This document shows positions 8,625 to 16,876 of a DNA stretch of 64,000 bases, piece after piece. The notes under the pieces were generated by a model, which saw only the letters and a program-made list of their open reading frames with translations, had not been told where the DNA came from and did not search any database. The stretch covers positions 82,785-146,784 of the forward strand of contig NZ_JAMBOC010000006.1 in the NCBI RefSeq assembly GCF_023715405.1. The letters run 5' to 3'. Position 1 is the stretch's first letter, and every line of letters starts with the position of its first letter. The DNA comes from Solibacillus isronensis. Its GTDB lineage: Bacteria > Bacillota > Bacilli > Bacillales_A > Planococcaceae. The position numbers and the translations under genes were made by a program.

Positions 8625-9734
8625 ATGAAATTAGTAGAAGTGACAATACATGAGCTAGTGATGCGAATGAAAACTCCGTTTACGACAAGCTTAGGGACTA
8701 TGCAAGACAAGCGTTTTATAGTTGTGGAAGCGACGGATGAAAGTGGTGTAGTCGGCTGGGGTGAGGGGGTTGCATTTGAAGAGCCTTCCTACACAGAAGA
8801 AACATTTAAAACTTCACTTCATGTATTGGAGGATTTTTTGATCCCTTCATTACTCGGGAAAGAATTAATGCATCCGGATGATGTGTATGAGCGATTCCGT
8901 ACGATCCGACGCAATAACATGGCGAAAGCGTCGATTGAAGGCGCGGTGTGGGATATTTATGCTCAATTGACGAACCGATCGTTGGCAACGGCTGTTGGCG
9001 GTGTCCAGGAAAAAATTGAAGTAGGAATCAGCATCGGTTTACAACCTACAGATGAACAGCTGGTCCATACAATTCAGCAGTTTTTGGATGAAGGTTATAA
9101 GCGTATTAAAGTAAAAATCAAACCGGGAAAAGATATTGAGCTGATCCGAACAATACGGCAAGCATTCCCGGCAATTCCTTTAATGGCAGATGCAAACTCT
9201 GCGTATACATTGGGTGACATTGATCGATTAAAAGAGCTGGATGCATTCAATTTAATGATGATCGAGCAGCCATTAGCGCATGACGACCTTATCGATCATG
9301 CCATATTGCAAAAGCAGATAAAAACACCGATTTGTTTGGATGAGAGTATTACTTCTTTAGAGGATACGAGAAAAGCGATTCAACTAGGAAGCTGTCAGGT
9401 GATAAATATTAAAATTGCGCGAGTTGGCGGTATTAGCGAGGCGAAGCGTATCCATGACTACTGTATGGAACACCATATTCCTGTGTGGTGCGGGGGAATG
9501 CTGGAAGCGGGTATTGGCCGTGCGCAAAATGTAGCACTGACAAGTCTTGCAAATTTTATAATGCCTGGGGATACGGCTGCTTCTGAACGCTATTGGCATG
9601 AAGATATTATTCAACCGGAAGTAACCGTTACAGATGGATACATTACCGTTCCAAAAACAAAGGGGCTTGGCTATAATGTAAACCGCGAAGCAATAAATAA
9701 GTACAGTATAAATAAAAAAACATATCGCATGTAA
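8625..9734 (+). CDS. menC: o-succinylbenzoate synthase / N-succinylamino acid racemase (enolase superfamily)
   Basis: A 369-aa enolase-superfamily barrel. All catalytic positions are visible: the KxK pair K162/K164, metal ligands D189, E214 and D239, and the opposing base K263 (KIARVGG). This is the OSBS/NSAR family. Members make o-succinylbenzoate for menaquinone, racemise N-succinylamino acids, or do both. Its partner here is an acyltransferase and no menaquinone genes are nearby, which favours an NSAR role (D- to L-amino acid conversion), but OSBS activity cannot be excluded. Confidence 0.85.
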   Translation: MKLVEVTIHELVMRMKTPFTTSLGTMQDKRFIVVEATDESGVVGWGEGVAFEEPSYTEETFKTSLHVLEDFLIPSLLGKELMHPDDVYERFRTIRRNNMAKASIEGAVWDIYAQLTNRSLATAVGGVQEKIEVGISIGLQPTDEQLVHTIQQFLDEGYKRIKVKIKPGKDIELIRTIRQAFPAIPLMADANSAYTLGDIDRLKELDAFNLMMIEQPLAHDDLIDHAILQKQIKTPICLDESITSLEDTRKAIQLGSCQVINIKIARVGGISEAKRIHDYCMEHHIPVWCGGMLEAGIGRAQNVALTSLANFIMPGDTAASERYWHEDIIQPEVTVTDGYITVPKTKGLGYNVNREAINKYSINKKTYRM

Positions 9735-9739
9735 ATGTA

Positions 9740-9772
9740 AGGCCACAATTTTAATAATTGTGGTCTTTTTTC
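9740..9772 (+). terminator. terminator of the acyltransferase-racemase operon
   Basis: GGCCACAATT/AATTGTGGTC hairpin followed by TTTTTT. Confidence 0.85.
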
Positions 9773-9936
9773 TATTCAATTTTTTTCTATTAGAATACAT
9801 ACGGGATGTTGTATATAAAACGAAGAATCGCTCTAAAAATACATTTTTCAATATATTCCTCTTTTAATACAAGTTAATGTAAATTGTCTGTTTGATTTTC
9901 ATTATTAGCAATTATATAATGATGTAGGGAAAGAGT

Positions 9937-9951
9937 TGATTCTCATTTTCA
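9937..9951. promoter_or_regulatory. Fur box upstream of yclNOP
   Basis: TGATTCTCATTTTCA matches the 7-1-7 Fur consensus TGATAATNATTATCA at 11 of 14 specified positions and lies about 60 bp before the first permease ATG. Confidence 0.65.
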
Positions 9952-10010
9952 TTTAGAATTTACGCAATTTAAATAAAGTTAAAATATATATAGAATAGTG
10001 GGAGAATGTA

Positions 10011-10967
10011 ATGAGACTTTGGATGCTCGTAGTAGCGACCATCGTCCTGTCCTTTTTATCATTGTTTATCGGAGCTATCGACATTAAGCCATCTGATTTA
10101 TTAGATTGGGATTCAGATAAAATGCAAATTTTCTTAATGAGTCGAGTACCGCGATTAATGGCAATTATACTTGCCGGGGCAGGGATGGGTATTTCTGGAT
10201 TAATTATGCAAAGCTTAAGCCGTAACAAATTCGTATCGCCGACAACATCTGGTACGCTCGATGCGGCAAAGCTAGGTATCGTTGTATCAATGATATTTTT
10301 CACAAGTGTAGGATATATGGAGAAGATTCTCTTCAGTTTTACATTTGCACTCATCGGTATGATGGTTTTCATGCGTCTTCTTGAAAGCATTAAATTCAAG
10401 GACGTTATTTTTGTGCCCCTTATCGGGATTATGTATGGAAATATTATTGGTGCCATTTCAACATTTCTTGCGTATGAAGCAGATGTGTTACAAAGTGTGG
10501 ATACATTCTTTCTAGGGAGCTTTACGCTTGTTGTATCAGGTCGCTATGAATTGCTTTATGTAGCAGTACCTGCAATTTTCCTAGCGTACTTATATGCCAA
10601 TAAGTTTACAGTGGCTGGTATGGGTGAAGATTTTGCCAAAAATCTTGGCTTAAGCTATCGTACCGTATTGAATCTTGGTTTAGTACTGGTAGCGATTATA
10701 TCCACTACAGTTGTCTTGACGGTAGGAATTATACCTTTCCTCGGGTTAATCGTACCGAACTTGGTTTCATTATATATGGGGGACAATTTACGTAAAACAA
10801 TTCCACATACTATTTTCTTAGGTGCAGCATTCCTATTAATGTGTGATATTTTAAGTCGTTTAATAGTATACCCGTTTGAAATACCAGTAAACACAACTGT
10901 TGCGGTAATCGGCAGTGCAATCTTCTTAGTAATGTTGTTTAGGGGGAAAGCATATGCGAAAAAATAG
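10011..10967 (+). CDS. yclN: siderophore ABC transporter permease (FecCD family, YclN-like)
   Basis: A 318-aa polytopic membrane protein of the FecCD/BtuC family. It carries the family's PTTSGTLDAAKLGI-type loop and a C-terminal IPFLGLIVPNLVSLYMGDN coupling segment. It begins a four-gene set with the permease-permease-ATPase-binding protein order of yclNOPQ, the petrobactin importer of B. subtilis. It overlaps the next gene by 14 bp. The candidate Fur box upstream indicates iron repression. Petrobactin as substrate is inferred from resemblance. Confidence 0.88.
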   Translation: MRLWMLVVATIVLSFLSLFIGAIDIKPSDLLDWDSDKMQIFLMSRVPRLMAIILAGAGMGISGLIMQSLSRNKFVSPTTSGTLDAAKLGIVVSMIFFTSVGYMEKILFSFTFALIGMMVFMRLLESIKFKDVIFVPLIGIMYGNIIGAISTFLAYEADVLQSVDTFFLGSFTLVVSGRYELLYVAVPAIFLAYLYANKFTVAGMGEDFAKNLGLSYRTVLNLGLVLVAIISTTVVLTVGIIPFLGLIVPNLVSLYMGDNLRKTIPHTIFLGAAFLLMCDILSRLIVYPFEIPVNTTVAVIGSAIFLVMLFRGKAYAKK

Positions 10968-11910
10968 TACGAAGCTAATCTTCTTAGCAATTATCGCATT
11001 AGTGTGTATAGCGTTATTTGCTTTTTACAATATTCAAGGCGGATTCAGTTATGCCTTTCCAAAGCGATTAGAACGTATTGCGGCAATGATTATAACTGGT
11101 ACGGCGATTGCTTATGCGACCGTTACATTCCAGACGGTTACACATAACCGTTTACTGACACCTTCAATGATGGGTGTCGATTCGATGTATGAAGTAGTGC
11201 AAACGATTATTTTCTTCTTTGCAGGCTCAGCATCAATCTTTGTAGTAAGTCGTTATTTAAACTTTGGTTTATCAATTGTGGCGATGGTAATTTTCGCCCT
11301 GATTTTATATCGATTCTTGTTCCGTGCAGATAAACATCCGATCTTCCTGCTTTTACTTGCCGGAATGATTATCGGGACATTGCTCGGCAGTTTTGTAACA
11401 TTTTTACAAGTAATAATCGACCCGGTAGAATATGAAAGCTTACAGTCGCGTTTGTTTGCTAGTTTCATGAATGTGAAAACAGAGCTGCTACTCATTGCGG
11501 TCATTATATTAGGGGCTTCATTTATATACGGTTACCGATTATTGCGTGATTTGGATGTCATGTCACTAGGTCGAGAGAACGCAATAAACTTAGGTGTAAA
11601 TTATGATAGAATAGTATTGAAAGTATTAATTTTATCTTCAGTTTTAATTGCAACATCTACTGCGCTAGTTGGTCCGATTACATTTTTAGGTTTAATCGTT
11701 TCAAACTTAGCCTATCAGTTTTTTGCTACGTACAAGCATTCCGTTTTAATAGTGGGTGCGAGTTTAATTAGTATTATTGCACTTGTCGGTGGGCAGTTCT
11801 TAGTACTGCATGTATTCCAGTTAAGTACAACGATCAGCGTTATTATTAACTTTGTCGGTGGACTTTACTTTATTTACCTAATACTGAGGGAAAGTAGGAA
11901 AGCAGGATGA
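10954..11910 (+). CDS. yclO: siderophore ABC transporter permease (FecCD family, YclO-like)
   Basis: The second FecCD permease, 318 aa, pairs with YclN to form the membrane channel. It has the LTPSMMGVDSMYEVVQT and GPITFLGLIVSNLAYQFF blocks characteristic of YclO-type subunits. It overlaps the upstream permease by 14 bp and the ATPase by 4 bp, indicating translational coupling. Its ribosome site (GGGGGAAAG) lies inside the end of yclN. Confidence 0.88.
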   Translation: MRKNSTKLIFLAIIALVCIALFAFYNIQGGFSYAFPKRLERIAAMIITGTAIAYATVTFQTVTHNRLLTPSMMGVDSMYEVVQTIIFFFAGSASIFVVSRYLNFGLSIVAMVIFALILYRFLFRADKHPIFLLLLAGMIIGTLLGSFVTFLQVIIDPVEYESLQSRLFASFMNVKTELLLIAVIILGASFIYGYRLLRDLDVMSLGRENAINLGVNYDRIVLKVLILSSVLIATSTALVGPITFLGLIVSNLAYQFFATYKHSVLIVGASLISIIALVGGQFLVLHVFQLSTTISVIINFVGGLYFIYLILRESRKAG

Positions 11911-12674
11911 TTGAAATTAAAGGGCTTTCTAAAAGCTTTGGAAAAAAACCGGTCGTTGAGGATGTCTCATTAACTATACAGCCAAAAGCAATCACTTCAT
12001 TTATCGGACCGAATGGAGCAGGTAAATCAACATTATTATCAATGGTAAGTCGATTGCTTGATGCAGATACAGGTGAAGTATTTTTAGATCAAAGTGATGT
12101 TAAAAAAATGAAGTCCAATGATTTTGCGAAACGTGTTGCAATTTTACGTCAGTCAAATCATTTAAATGTGCGTTTAACAGTTCGTGAGCTTGTATCATTT
12201 GGTCGTTATCCATACTCAAAAGGTCGTTTGACTCCGGAAGATGAACAGCATATTGACCGTGCGATTGAATATATGACATTAGGTGATATGGAGCATAAGT
12301 TTTTGGATGAACTATCTGGTGGTCAAAAGCAGCGTGCCTTTATCTCGATGGTAATTGCTCAGGATACGGAATATATTTTATTGGATGAGCCATTAAACAA
12401 CTTAGATATGAAGCATTCTGTTCAGATTATGAAAATTTTACGCAAGCTTGTTGATGAATTAGGCAAAACAGTAGTAATTGTTTTGCATGATATTAACTTT
12501 GCTTCCGTGTATTCAGATCGCATCGTCGCATTAAAAGATGGTCGCCTTGTAAAAGATGGCCCAACAAATGAGATTATTAACTCAGAAGCATTACGAGAAG
12601 TATATGATATGCATATTCCTGTGCAAGAACAAGATGGATGTCGAATTTGCGTATACTTTAATTCACATAGTTAA
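11907..12674 (+). CDS. yclP: siderophore ABC transporter ATPase (YclP-like)
   Basis: A 255-aa FepC-type ATPase that powers the YclNO channel. Walker A is GPNGAGKST (about residues 34-42), the Q-loop region is RQSN, the signature is LSGGQKQRAFI, Walker B is YILLDEPLNNLD, and the switch histidine is in VLHDINFA. The start overlaps yclO by 4 bp. A terminator-like hairpin follows, so the binding protein can also be transcribed separately. Confidence 0.93.
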   Translation: MIEIKGLSKSFGKKPVVEDVSLTIQPKAITSFIGPNGAGKSTLLSMVSRLLDADTGEVFLDQSDVKKMKSNDFAKRVAILRQSNHLNVRLTVRELVSFGRYPYSKGRLTPEDEQHIDRAIEYMTLGDMEHKFLDELSGGQKQRAFISMVIAQDTEYILLDEPLNNLDMKHSVQIMKILRKLVDELGKTVVIVLHDINFASVYSDRIVALKDGRLVKDGPTNEIINSEALREVYDMHIPVQEQDGCRICVYFNSHS

Positions 12675-12688
12675 ATAAAAATGAGGAT

Positions 12689-12724
12689 AAATGCATAGGT
12701 TTTGCTCGCTTATGCATTTATTTT
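12689..12724 (+). terminator. hairpin between yclP and yclQ
   Basis: TAAATGCATA/TATGCATTTA stem with a 13-nt loop followed by a T-rich tract. It probably reduces but need not abolish read-through into yclQ. Confidence 0.6.
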
Positions 12725-12765
12725 ATGAATTTAATTGAGAATGAATATTAGTTTCAGAATATTCG

Positions 12766-12822
12766 TTGACAACTATAGGCAGTTGATTTACACTAACGTT
12801 AGTTAATTGAAAACGATTATCA
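12766..12822 (+). promoter_or_regulatory. yclQ promoter with overlapping Fur box
   Basis: TTGACA at 12766-12771, a 17-bp spacer and TACACT at 12789-12794 form a sigma-A-type promoter. Just downstream, TGAAAACGATTATCA at 12808-12822 matches the Fur consensus with an exact ATTATCA right half. Confidence 0.65.
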
Positions 12823-12858
12823 CTCTCGCTTGAGGGTATACTAGGAGGAAAAGTAATA

Positions 12859-13896
12859 ATGAAAAAGTGGAAATTTTTAACGGCAGCAGCATTAACATTA
12901 ATGTTAGCAGCATGTGGTTCTGATGAAGAAACATCAACAAAGGATGAAGCGAACGAAACTGCTAAAACAGAAGAAACAACTTCATCTACAGAAGCTTCAG
13001 CTTTCCCAATGACAGTATCTCCATTATCAGCAGGCAGTGAAACAGAAGATGGTAAGTCTCTTACTTTCGAAGATGTAACATTTGAAGAAATGCCAAAAAA
13101 CATCGTAGTATTTGACTACGGTTTCTTAGATACACTTGATGCATTAGGTGTTGAAGGTATCGTTGGTATCGCTGCAAACGGCGGTAAAGGTAACTTCCCT
13201 GAGCATTTAAAAGAAAAATATTTAACTGATTCAGTTACTGATGTTGGTTCATTAAAACAAATCGACTTCGAAAAAGTAGCAGCTGCTAATCCGGATGCAA
13301 TTTTCATCTCAGGTCGTCAAGGTACATTCTATGAAGAATTAAAAGAAATTACTCCAAACGTAGTATTCATCGGTTCTGATAACTCAAACTATGTTGATGG
13401 CGTATTTGAAACGGTTGATTTAGCTGCTGAAATCTTCGGCAAACAAGAAAAAGCTGAAGAGTTAAAAGCTGCATTACAAGAAAAAGTTGACGCTGTAAAA
13501 GAAAAAGCAGCTGGCTATGAAAATGCATTAGTAGCAATGTACAACGACAAAAAAATCTCTGGTTTCGACAACGGTGAAGATTCTCGTTTCGCATATGTAT
13601 ACAATGACTTTGGTTTCAAACCATCAACAACTGATATCAAAGCTTCATCACACGGTTCTGACTTCTCGTATGAGTCAATTCTTTCTGTAGACCCAGAAGT
13701 ATTATTAATCATCGACCGTACAGCATCTGATGTAGAAACAATCAAAGCTGACATCGAAAACGATATCATCAAAAAAACGCGTGCTTACAAAGAAGGCAAA
13801 ATCGTTTACCTTGATGGCGTAAACTGGTACTTCTCTTCTAATGGTGTAACAACTGAAGCAGAAAAATTAGATGAAATCTTAAATGAATTAAAATAA
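12859..13896 (+). CDS. yclQ: siderophore-binding lipoprotein (YclQ-like)
   Basis: A 345-aa substrate-binding protein. The signal peptide ends in the lipobox LAAC (Cys about residue 20), followed by an acidic Ser/Thr/Glu-rich linker and a periplasmic-binding-protein fold (VVFDYGFLDTLDALG and DAIFISGRQGTFYEELK blocks). It captures ferric siderophore for YclNOP. It has its own promoter and Fur box, so it is probably made in excess over the membrane subunits. Heavy use of A-ending codons suggests high expression. Confidence 0.9.
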   Translation: MKKWKFLTAAALTLMLAACGSDEETSTKDEANETAKTEETTSSTEASAFPMTVSPLSAGSETEDGKSLTFEDVTFEEMPKNIVVFDYGFLDTLDALGVEGIVGIAANGGKGNFPEHLKEKYLTDSVTDVGSLKQIDFEKVAAANPDAIFISGRQGTFYEELKEITPNVVFIGSDNSNYVDGVFETVDLAAEIFGKQEKAEELKAALQEKVDAVKEKAAGYENALVAMYNDKKISGFDNGEDSRFAYVYNDFGFKPSTTDIKASSHGSDFSYESILSVDPEVLLIIDRTASDVETIKADIENDIIKKTRAYKEGKIVYLDGVNWYFSSNGVTTEAEKLDEILNELK

Positions 13897-13909
13897 TATA
13901 ATTAAAGAT

Positions 13910-13942
13910 GGCATGTCTCTCAAGTAGAGGCATGCCTTTTTA
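13910..13942 (+). terminator. terminator of yclQ
   Basis: GGCATGTCTCT/AGAGGCATGCC hairpin followed by TTTTT, ending close to the next ribosome site. Confidence 0.8.
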
Positions 13943-13960
13943 AAAGAGAGGGGAATTAAA

Positions 13961-14293
13961 ATGTTCGTACAAATTCGCAAATGGATCGTAACAGAAGGCA
14001 ACTCGCTTAAAATTATCGAGCGCTTTAGCAAAAAAACTGGTCAAGGTCCATCGATGCTTGAACAACGCGAAGGATTTATTGGCCGTGAACTGCTTGTAAA
14101 AAATGTGCGACGTGGTGAAGAGGAAGTTGTAATGATTATTCGTTGGGAATCGGAAGATGCATGGAAAGCCTGGGAGAAGAGCCCTGAGCATATTGCGGGC
14201 CACAAAGCGAAAATCAAAGAGCATGGCGGTAAACCACCTAAACCGGATTTCGTTATTTCAATGGAGCACGGAAATTACACAGTTGTAGAATAA
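13961..14293 (+). CDS. haem-degrading monooxygenase, IsdG/HmoA type
   Basis: A 110-aa antibiotic-biosynthesis-monooxygenase (ABM) fold protein closely resembling HmoA (YetG): MFVQIRKW start, NVRRGEEEVVMIIRWESEDAW core and HIAGHK near residue 79, which holds the candidate haem-ligand histidine. IsdG-type enzymes open haem oxidatively and release iron. It sits right after the siderophore operon, fitting an iron-salvage role; partial co-transcription by read-through is possible. The AGAGAGGGG ribosome site overlaps the end of the yclQ terminator region. Confidence 0.82.
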   Translation: MFVQIRKWIVTEGNSLKIIERFSKKTGQGPSMLEQREGFIGRELLVKNVRRGEEEVVMIIRWESEDAWKAWEKSPEHIAGHKAKIKEHGGKPPKPDFVISMEHGNYTVVE

Positions 14294-14310
14294 TGAATGT
14301 TTAAGAGGGA

Positions 14311-14353
14311 ATCTACTTTGCAGAGTTTTTTAGCGAAGTGGATTTTTATTTTT
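14311..14353 (+). terminator. terminator of the haem monooxygenase gene
   Basis: AATCTACTT/AAGTGGATT hairpin with a T-rich tail. It overlaps the longest possible PAP2 ORF start, arguing that PAP2 begins further downstream. Confidence 0.65.
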
Positions 14354-14412
14354 TGTATACTACATATAATAATAGTGAAGTAACAGTTCGTATAAGGAAA
14401 GTAGGTTATCGT

Positions 14413-15006
14413 TTGAAAAAGAAAGTTTCGATTTTTGCATTCGTTACATTGCTGGTGTTTATTATTATTGCACTGAATTTTGATATACCAAGCTTCGAGG
14501 CATTTGATATGAAAATCCGCTCTTTATTATTTGGTAATAATTTCATTATTTTATTTCATTATTTAGGAGAAATAAAGTTTGTCATAGTTGCAACCGTTAT
14601 TATCTTGCTGTATTTGGCAATCTTTAAAAAAGATTTTCGCGGTGTGCTCTTTGTGCTTCTTACAGTTGGGGTTGGAAATGGGCTGAATCAGCTTTTAAAG
14701 CGTATTTTTTCACGACCACGTCCGGAAATTGAAGATCAGCTTACTTCATTTAGCTTTCCTTCAGGACATGCGCAAATCAGTGTAATGTTCTTTTTAACGC
14801 TCGCATATATGATTTCGAAATGGCTGAAAAATAAAAGTTGGAAATTTATTACATACAGTGTAATGCTAGTCCTTATTTTTTTCATAGGTTTATCACGTAT
14901 AGCGGAAGGTCGTCACTATGCAACGGATGTTTTAGCAGGGTGGAGTATCGGGTATACTTGGTTTATCATATGCGTATTATGGTATGAGTCAAAAAAGCAC
15001 AAATAG
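14413..15006 (+). CDS. PAP2-family membrane phosphatase
   Basis: A membrane protein of about 197 aa with the three PAP2 phosphatase motifs in order: KRIFSRPRP, SFPSGH and SRIAEGRHYATD. Such enzymes dephosphorylate phosphatidate, phosphatidylglycerophosphate or undecaprenyl diphosphate on the outer face; which one cannot be told. An in-frame GTG at 14338 lies inside the preceding terminator, so the TTG at 14413 (MKKKVSIF...) is preferred despite its modest ribosome site. Own terminator follows. Confidence 0.85.
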   Translation: MKKKVSIFAFVTLLVFIIIALNFDIPSFEAFDMKIRSLLFGNNFIILFHYLGEIKFVIVATVIILLYLAIFKKDFRGVLFVLLTVGVGNGLNQLLKRIFSRPRPEIEDQLTSFSFPSGHAQISVMFFLTLAYMISKWLKNKSWKFITYSVMLVLIFFIGLSRIAEGRHYATDVLAGWSIGYTWFIICVLWYESKKHK

Positions 15007-15013
15007 AAGTTAT

Positions 15014-15045
15014 GGGATTCCTGATATTTAGGAATCCCTTTTTTA
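15014..15045 (+). terminator. terminator of the PAP2 gene
   Basis: GGGATTCCT/AGGAATCCC perfect 9-bp stem followed by TTTTTT. Confidence 0.9.
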
Positions 15046-15071
15046 ACACTTGATTTGGTTAGCGGCATAAG

Positions 15072-15121
15072 ATGTTTCCTGATTGAAAAAAGTTGCACAA
15101 AGGAAACATTGTGCGTATAAT
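15072..15121 (+). promoter_or_regulatory. ZIP-transporter promoter with two superimposed inverted repeats
   Basis: TTGCAC (15093-15098), a 17-bp spacer and TATAAT (15116-15121). ATGTTTCCT at 15072-15080 is the exact reverse complement of AGGAAACAT at 15101-15109, and GCACAA/TTGTGC flank the centre of the spacer. This looks like an operator covering the promoter. Confidence 0.6.
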
Positions 15122-15153
15122 ATGAGAAAAGAATTATAAAGAAGGAGAATAGT

Positions 15154-15975
15154 ATGGATGAGAATGTATTATTAGCGTTAGGCTTAACATTGTTTGCAGG
15201 GCTTGCTACGGGTATTGGTAGTTTGATCGCATTTTTTACAACACGCACAAATAAGAAGTTTCTTTCGGTTGCATTAGGCTTTTCGGCAGGTGTTATGATT
15301 TATGTATCACTTGTTGAGATTTTTGTAAAAGCGAAAGACGCATTAGTAAACGTTCATGGGGAAACAATAGGGTATTGGTACACCATCATCGGCTTTTTCG
15401 GAGGGATGCTCGTAATTGCCTTAATTGACCGCTTTATTCCGAAAGGGAAAAATCCGCATGAAGTAAAGTCTGTAGAAGATGTTCAAAAAGCTCAATTGAT
15501 TGGGAATGAAGATGTAGAAGCAGACCGCCTGATGAAAATGGGATTATTTACAGCGCTGGCAATCGCGATTCATAACTTTCCTGAAGGTATTGCGACATTT
15601 ATGGCGGTACTGCAAGATCCGAATGTCGGATTTGCGATAGCAATTGCGGTAGCAATTCATAATATCCCTGAAGGTATTGCGGTAGCCATTCCTATTTTTT
15701 ATGCAACAGGGAAGCGTATGAAGGCATTTAAATGGTCGTTCGCCTCTGGTTTGTCAGAGCCGTTCGGTGCGCTTATTGCCTACTTAGTACTAATGCAATT
15801 TATGACAGATACATTGTTCGGTATTGTTTTTGCTGGTGTTGCAGGGATTATGGTATTTATTTCGATTGATGAACTGTTGCCGGCTGCTAAAAAATATGAT
15901 GAAGCTCATTCCTCTATTTACGGATTAATAGCAGGTATGGCAGTTATGGCCATCAGCTTAGTGATGTTAACTTAA
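15154..15975 (+). CDS. zupT: ZIP-family metal ion transporter (ZupT-like)
   Basis: A 273-aa protein with 8 predicted membrane helices and the two ZIP metal-binding signatures [10 protein letters not shown] (about residue 135) and [10 protein letters not shown] (about residue 170). ZupT proteins import zinc and other divalent metals including iron and manganese. The N-terminus starts in the membrane; there is a charged loop between helices 3 and 4. GAAGGAG precedes the ATG. The promoter carries operator-like repeats, suggesting metal regulation. Confidence 0.92.
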   Translation: MDENVLLALGLTLFAGLATGIGSLIAFFTTRTNKKFLSVALGFSAGVMIYVSLVEIFVKAKDALVNVHGETIGYWYTIIGFFGGMLVIALIDRFIPKGKNPHEVKSVEDVQKAQLIGNEDVEADRLMKMGLFTALAIAIHNFPEGIATFMAVLQDPNVGFAIAIAVAIHNIPEGIAVAIPIFYATGKRMKAFKWSFASGLSEPFGALIAYLVLMQFMTDTLFGIVFAGVAGIMVFISIDELLPAAKKYDEAHSSIYGLIAGMAVMAISLVMLT

Positions 15976-15988
15976 TTTTAATTACTTC

Positions 15989-16034
15989 ATGAAAAAGCCA
16001 GCATCTCCTTCACGGAGTATGCTGGCTTTTTCAT
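15989..16034. terminator. bidirectional terminator between zupT and the NAD-binding gene
   Basis: AAAAAGCCAGCAT/ATGCTGGCTTTTT stem flanked by A-run and T-run, so it can stop transcription from both sides. Confidence 0.88.
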
Positions 16035-16043
16035 GTATTGAGA

Positions 16044-16091
16044 CTAAAGCTTCGGTGCATATTAGCCGAATAGAAGCTTTAGCCCTTTTTT
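16044..16091 (+). terminator. second hairpin downstream of zupT
   Basis: CTAAAGCTTC-GG/CC-GAAGCTTTAG hairpin followed by CCCTTTTTT, adjacent to the end of the convergent gene. Confidence 0.55.
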
Positions 16092-16092
16092 A

Positions 16093-16740
16093 TTAAGATG
16101 CGGCTGTTACATTTTCAGATGCAACAGTAAATGTTGTATTAGGGTATTCATTTTTTTCGATTTCATCAAGCAATGCGACAGCAAAATCAGCATAACTGAT
16201 ATAACTGTTAAATTGCGAGTTTACTAGAATCTTCTCTTCGCCTTTAATGTAATGGCCGGTACGTGGTCCATCCGAATCGAACATAGCCGATGGAATCGCA
16301 AAGGACCATTGGATTGAAGAGCTTTCCAAATCACGTAGGTTTTGCAATTGAGCCTTTGCCGCGATAGCCAGATCTTCAGGATAATCTTCAAGATCCATAA
16401 GTCGAACTGTTTTTTCACGATCAACAAAAAGGCAGCCTGAACTACCAATCACGAACAATTTTTTCTCTGTTCCTTCAAGTAAGGAAATTAAATGTTCACC
16501 GGCATCAACATGTAAATGTTCTTCCCCTGGTAGCGGAGCAAAAGCATTAATTAAAATATCGAAAGGAGCAATTTGTTCCTTTGTTAAATTAAACAGGTCG
16601 CTTTCAATAATATTGATATTTTCTTCTTGTACTGTTGCCTTATTTTTTACGATCGCTGTCACATCAAAGTTTCTCATGATGGCTTCTCTTAAAATATGAG
16701 TTCCTGCCTTACCTGCAGCTCCAATAACTGCAATTTTCAT
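16093..16740 (-). CDS. NAD(P)H-binding atypical short-chain reductase (YwnB-like)
   Basis: A protein of about 215 aa with an N-terminal Rossmann motif (IGAAGKAGTHILREA, residues 6-20) and the overall shape of NAD(P)-binding flavin-reductase-like proteins such as YwnB. It is isolated from metabolic partners, so the substrate is unknown. The upstream ATG (two codons earlier) is only 2 bases from AAAGGGG, whereas the ATG at 16740 is 8 bases from it and is chosen. Confidence 0.8.
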   Translation of the reverse strand: MKIAVIGAAGKAGTHILREAIMRNFDVTAIVKNKATVQEENINIIESDLFNLTKEQIAPFDILINAFAPLPGEEHLHVDAGEHLISLLEGTEKKLFVIGSSGCLFVDREKTVRLMDLEDYPEDLAIAAKAQLQNLRDLESSSIQWSFAIPSAMFDSDGPRTGHYIKGEEKILVNSQFNSYISYADFAVALLDEIEKNEYPNTTFTVASENVTAAS

Positions 16741-16822
16741 AAACATTACCCCTTTCTAACAGTAGATTTATTAATATACCCAAATTTAAGGGGAATTATG
16801 CATAAAAGACAAAATAGATTAG

Positions 16823-16870
16823 AAAAAAACAAAAAATGTACGTTATTCTATTATGAGAATAACGTACATT
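16823..16870 (-). terminator. terminator of thrC-thrB
   Basis: AATGTACGTTATTCT/AGAATAACGTACATT: a very strong stem followed on the minus strand by a T-run. Confidence 0.92.
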
Positions 16871-16876
16871 AAACAT

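Noticed and set aside
9384..9851. 155-codon minus-strand ORF over the end of menC
   Set aside because: Antisense shadow of a clear gene; no ribosome site and no family features.
16768..16795. GGGTAT on the minus strand upstream of the NAD-binding gene as a sigma-B promoter
   Set aside because: The -10-like element is exact but no GTTT-type -35 lies 12-14 bp upstream.
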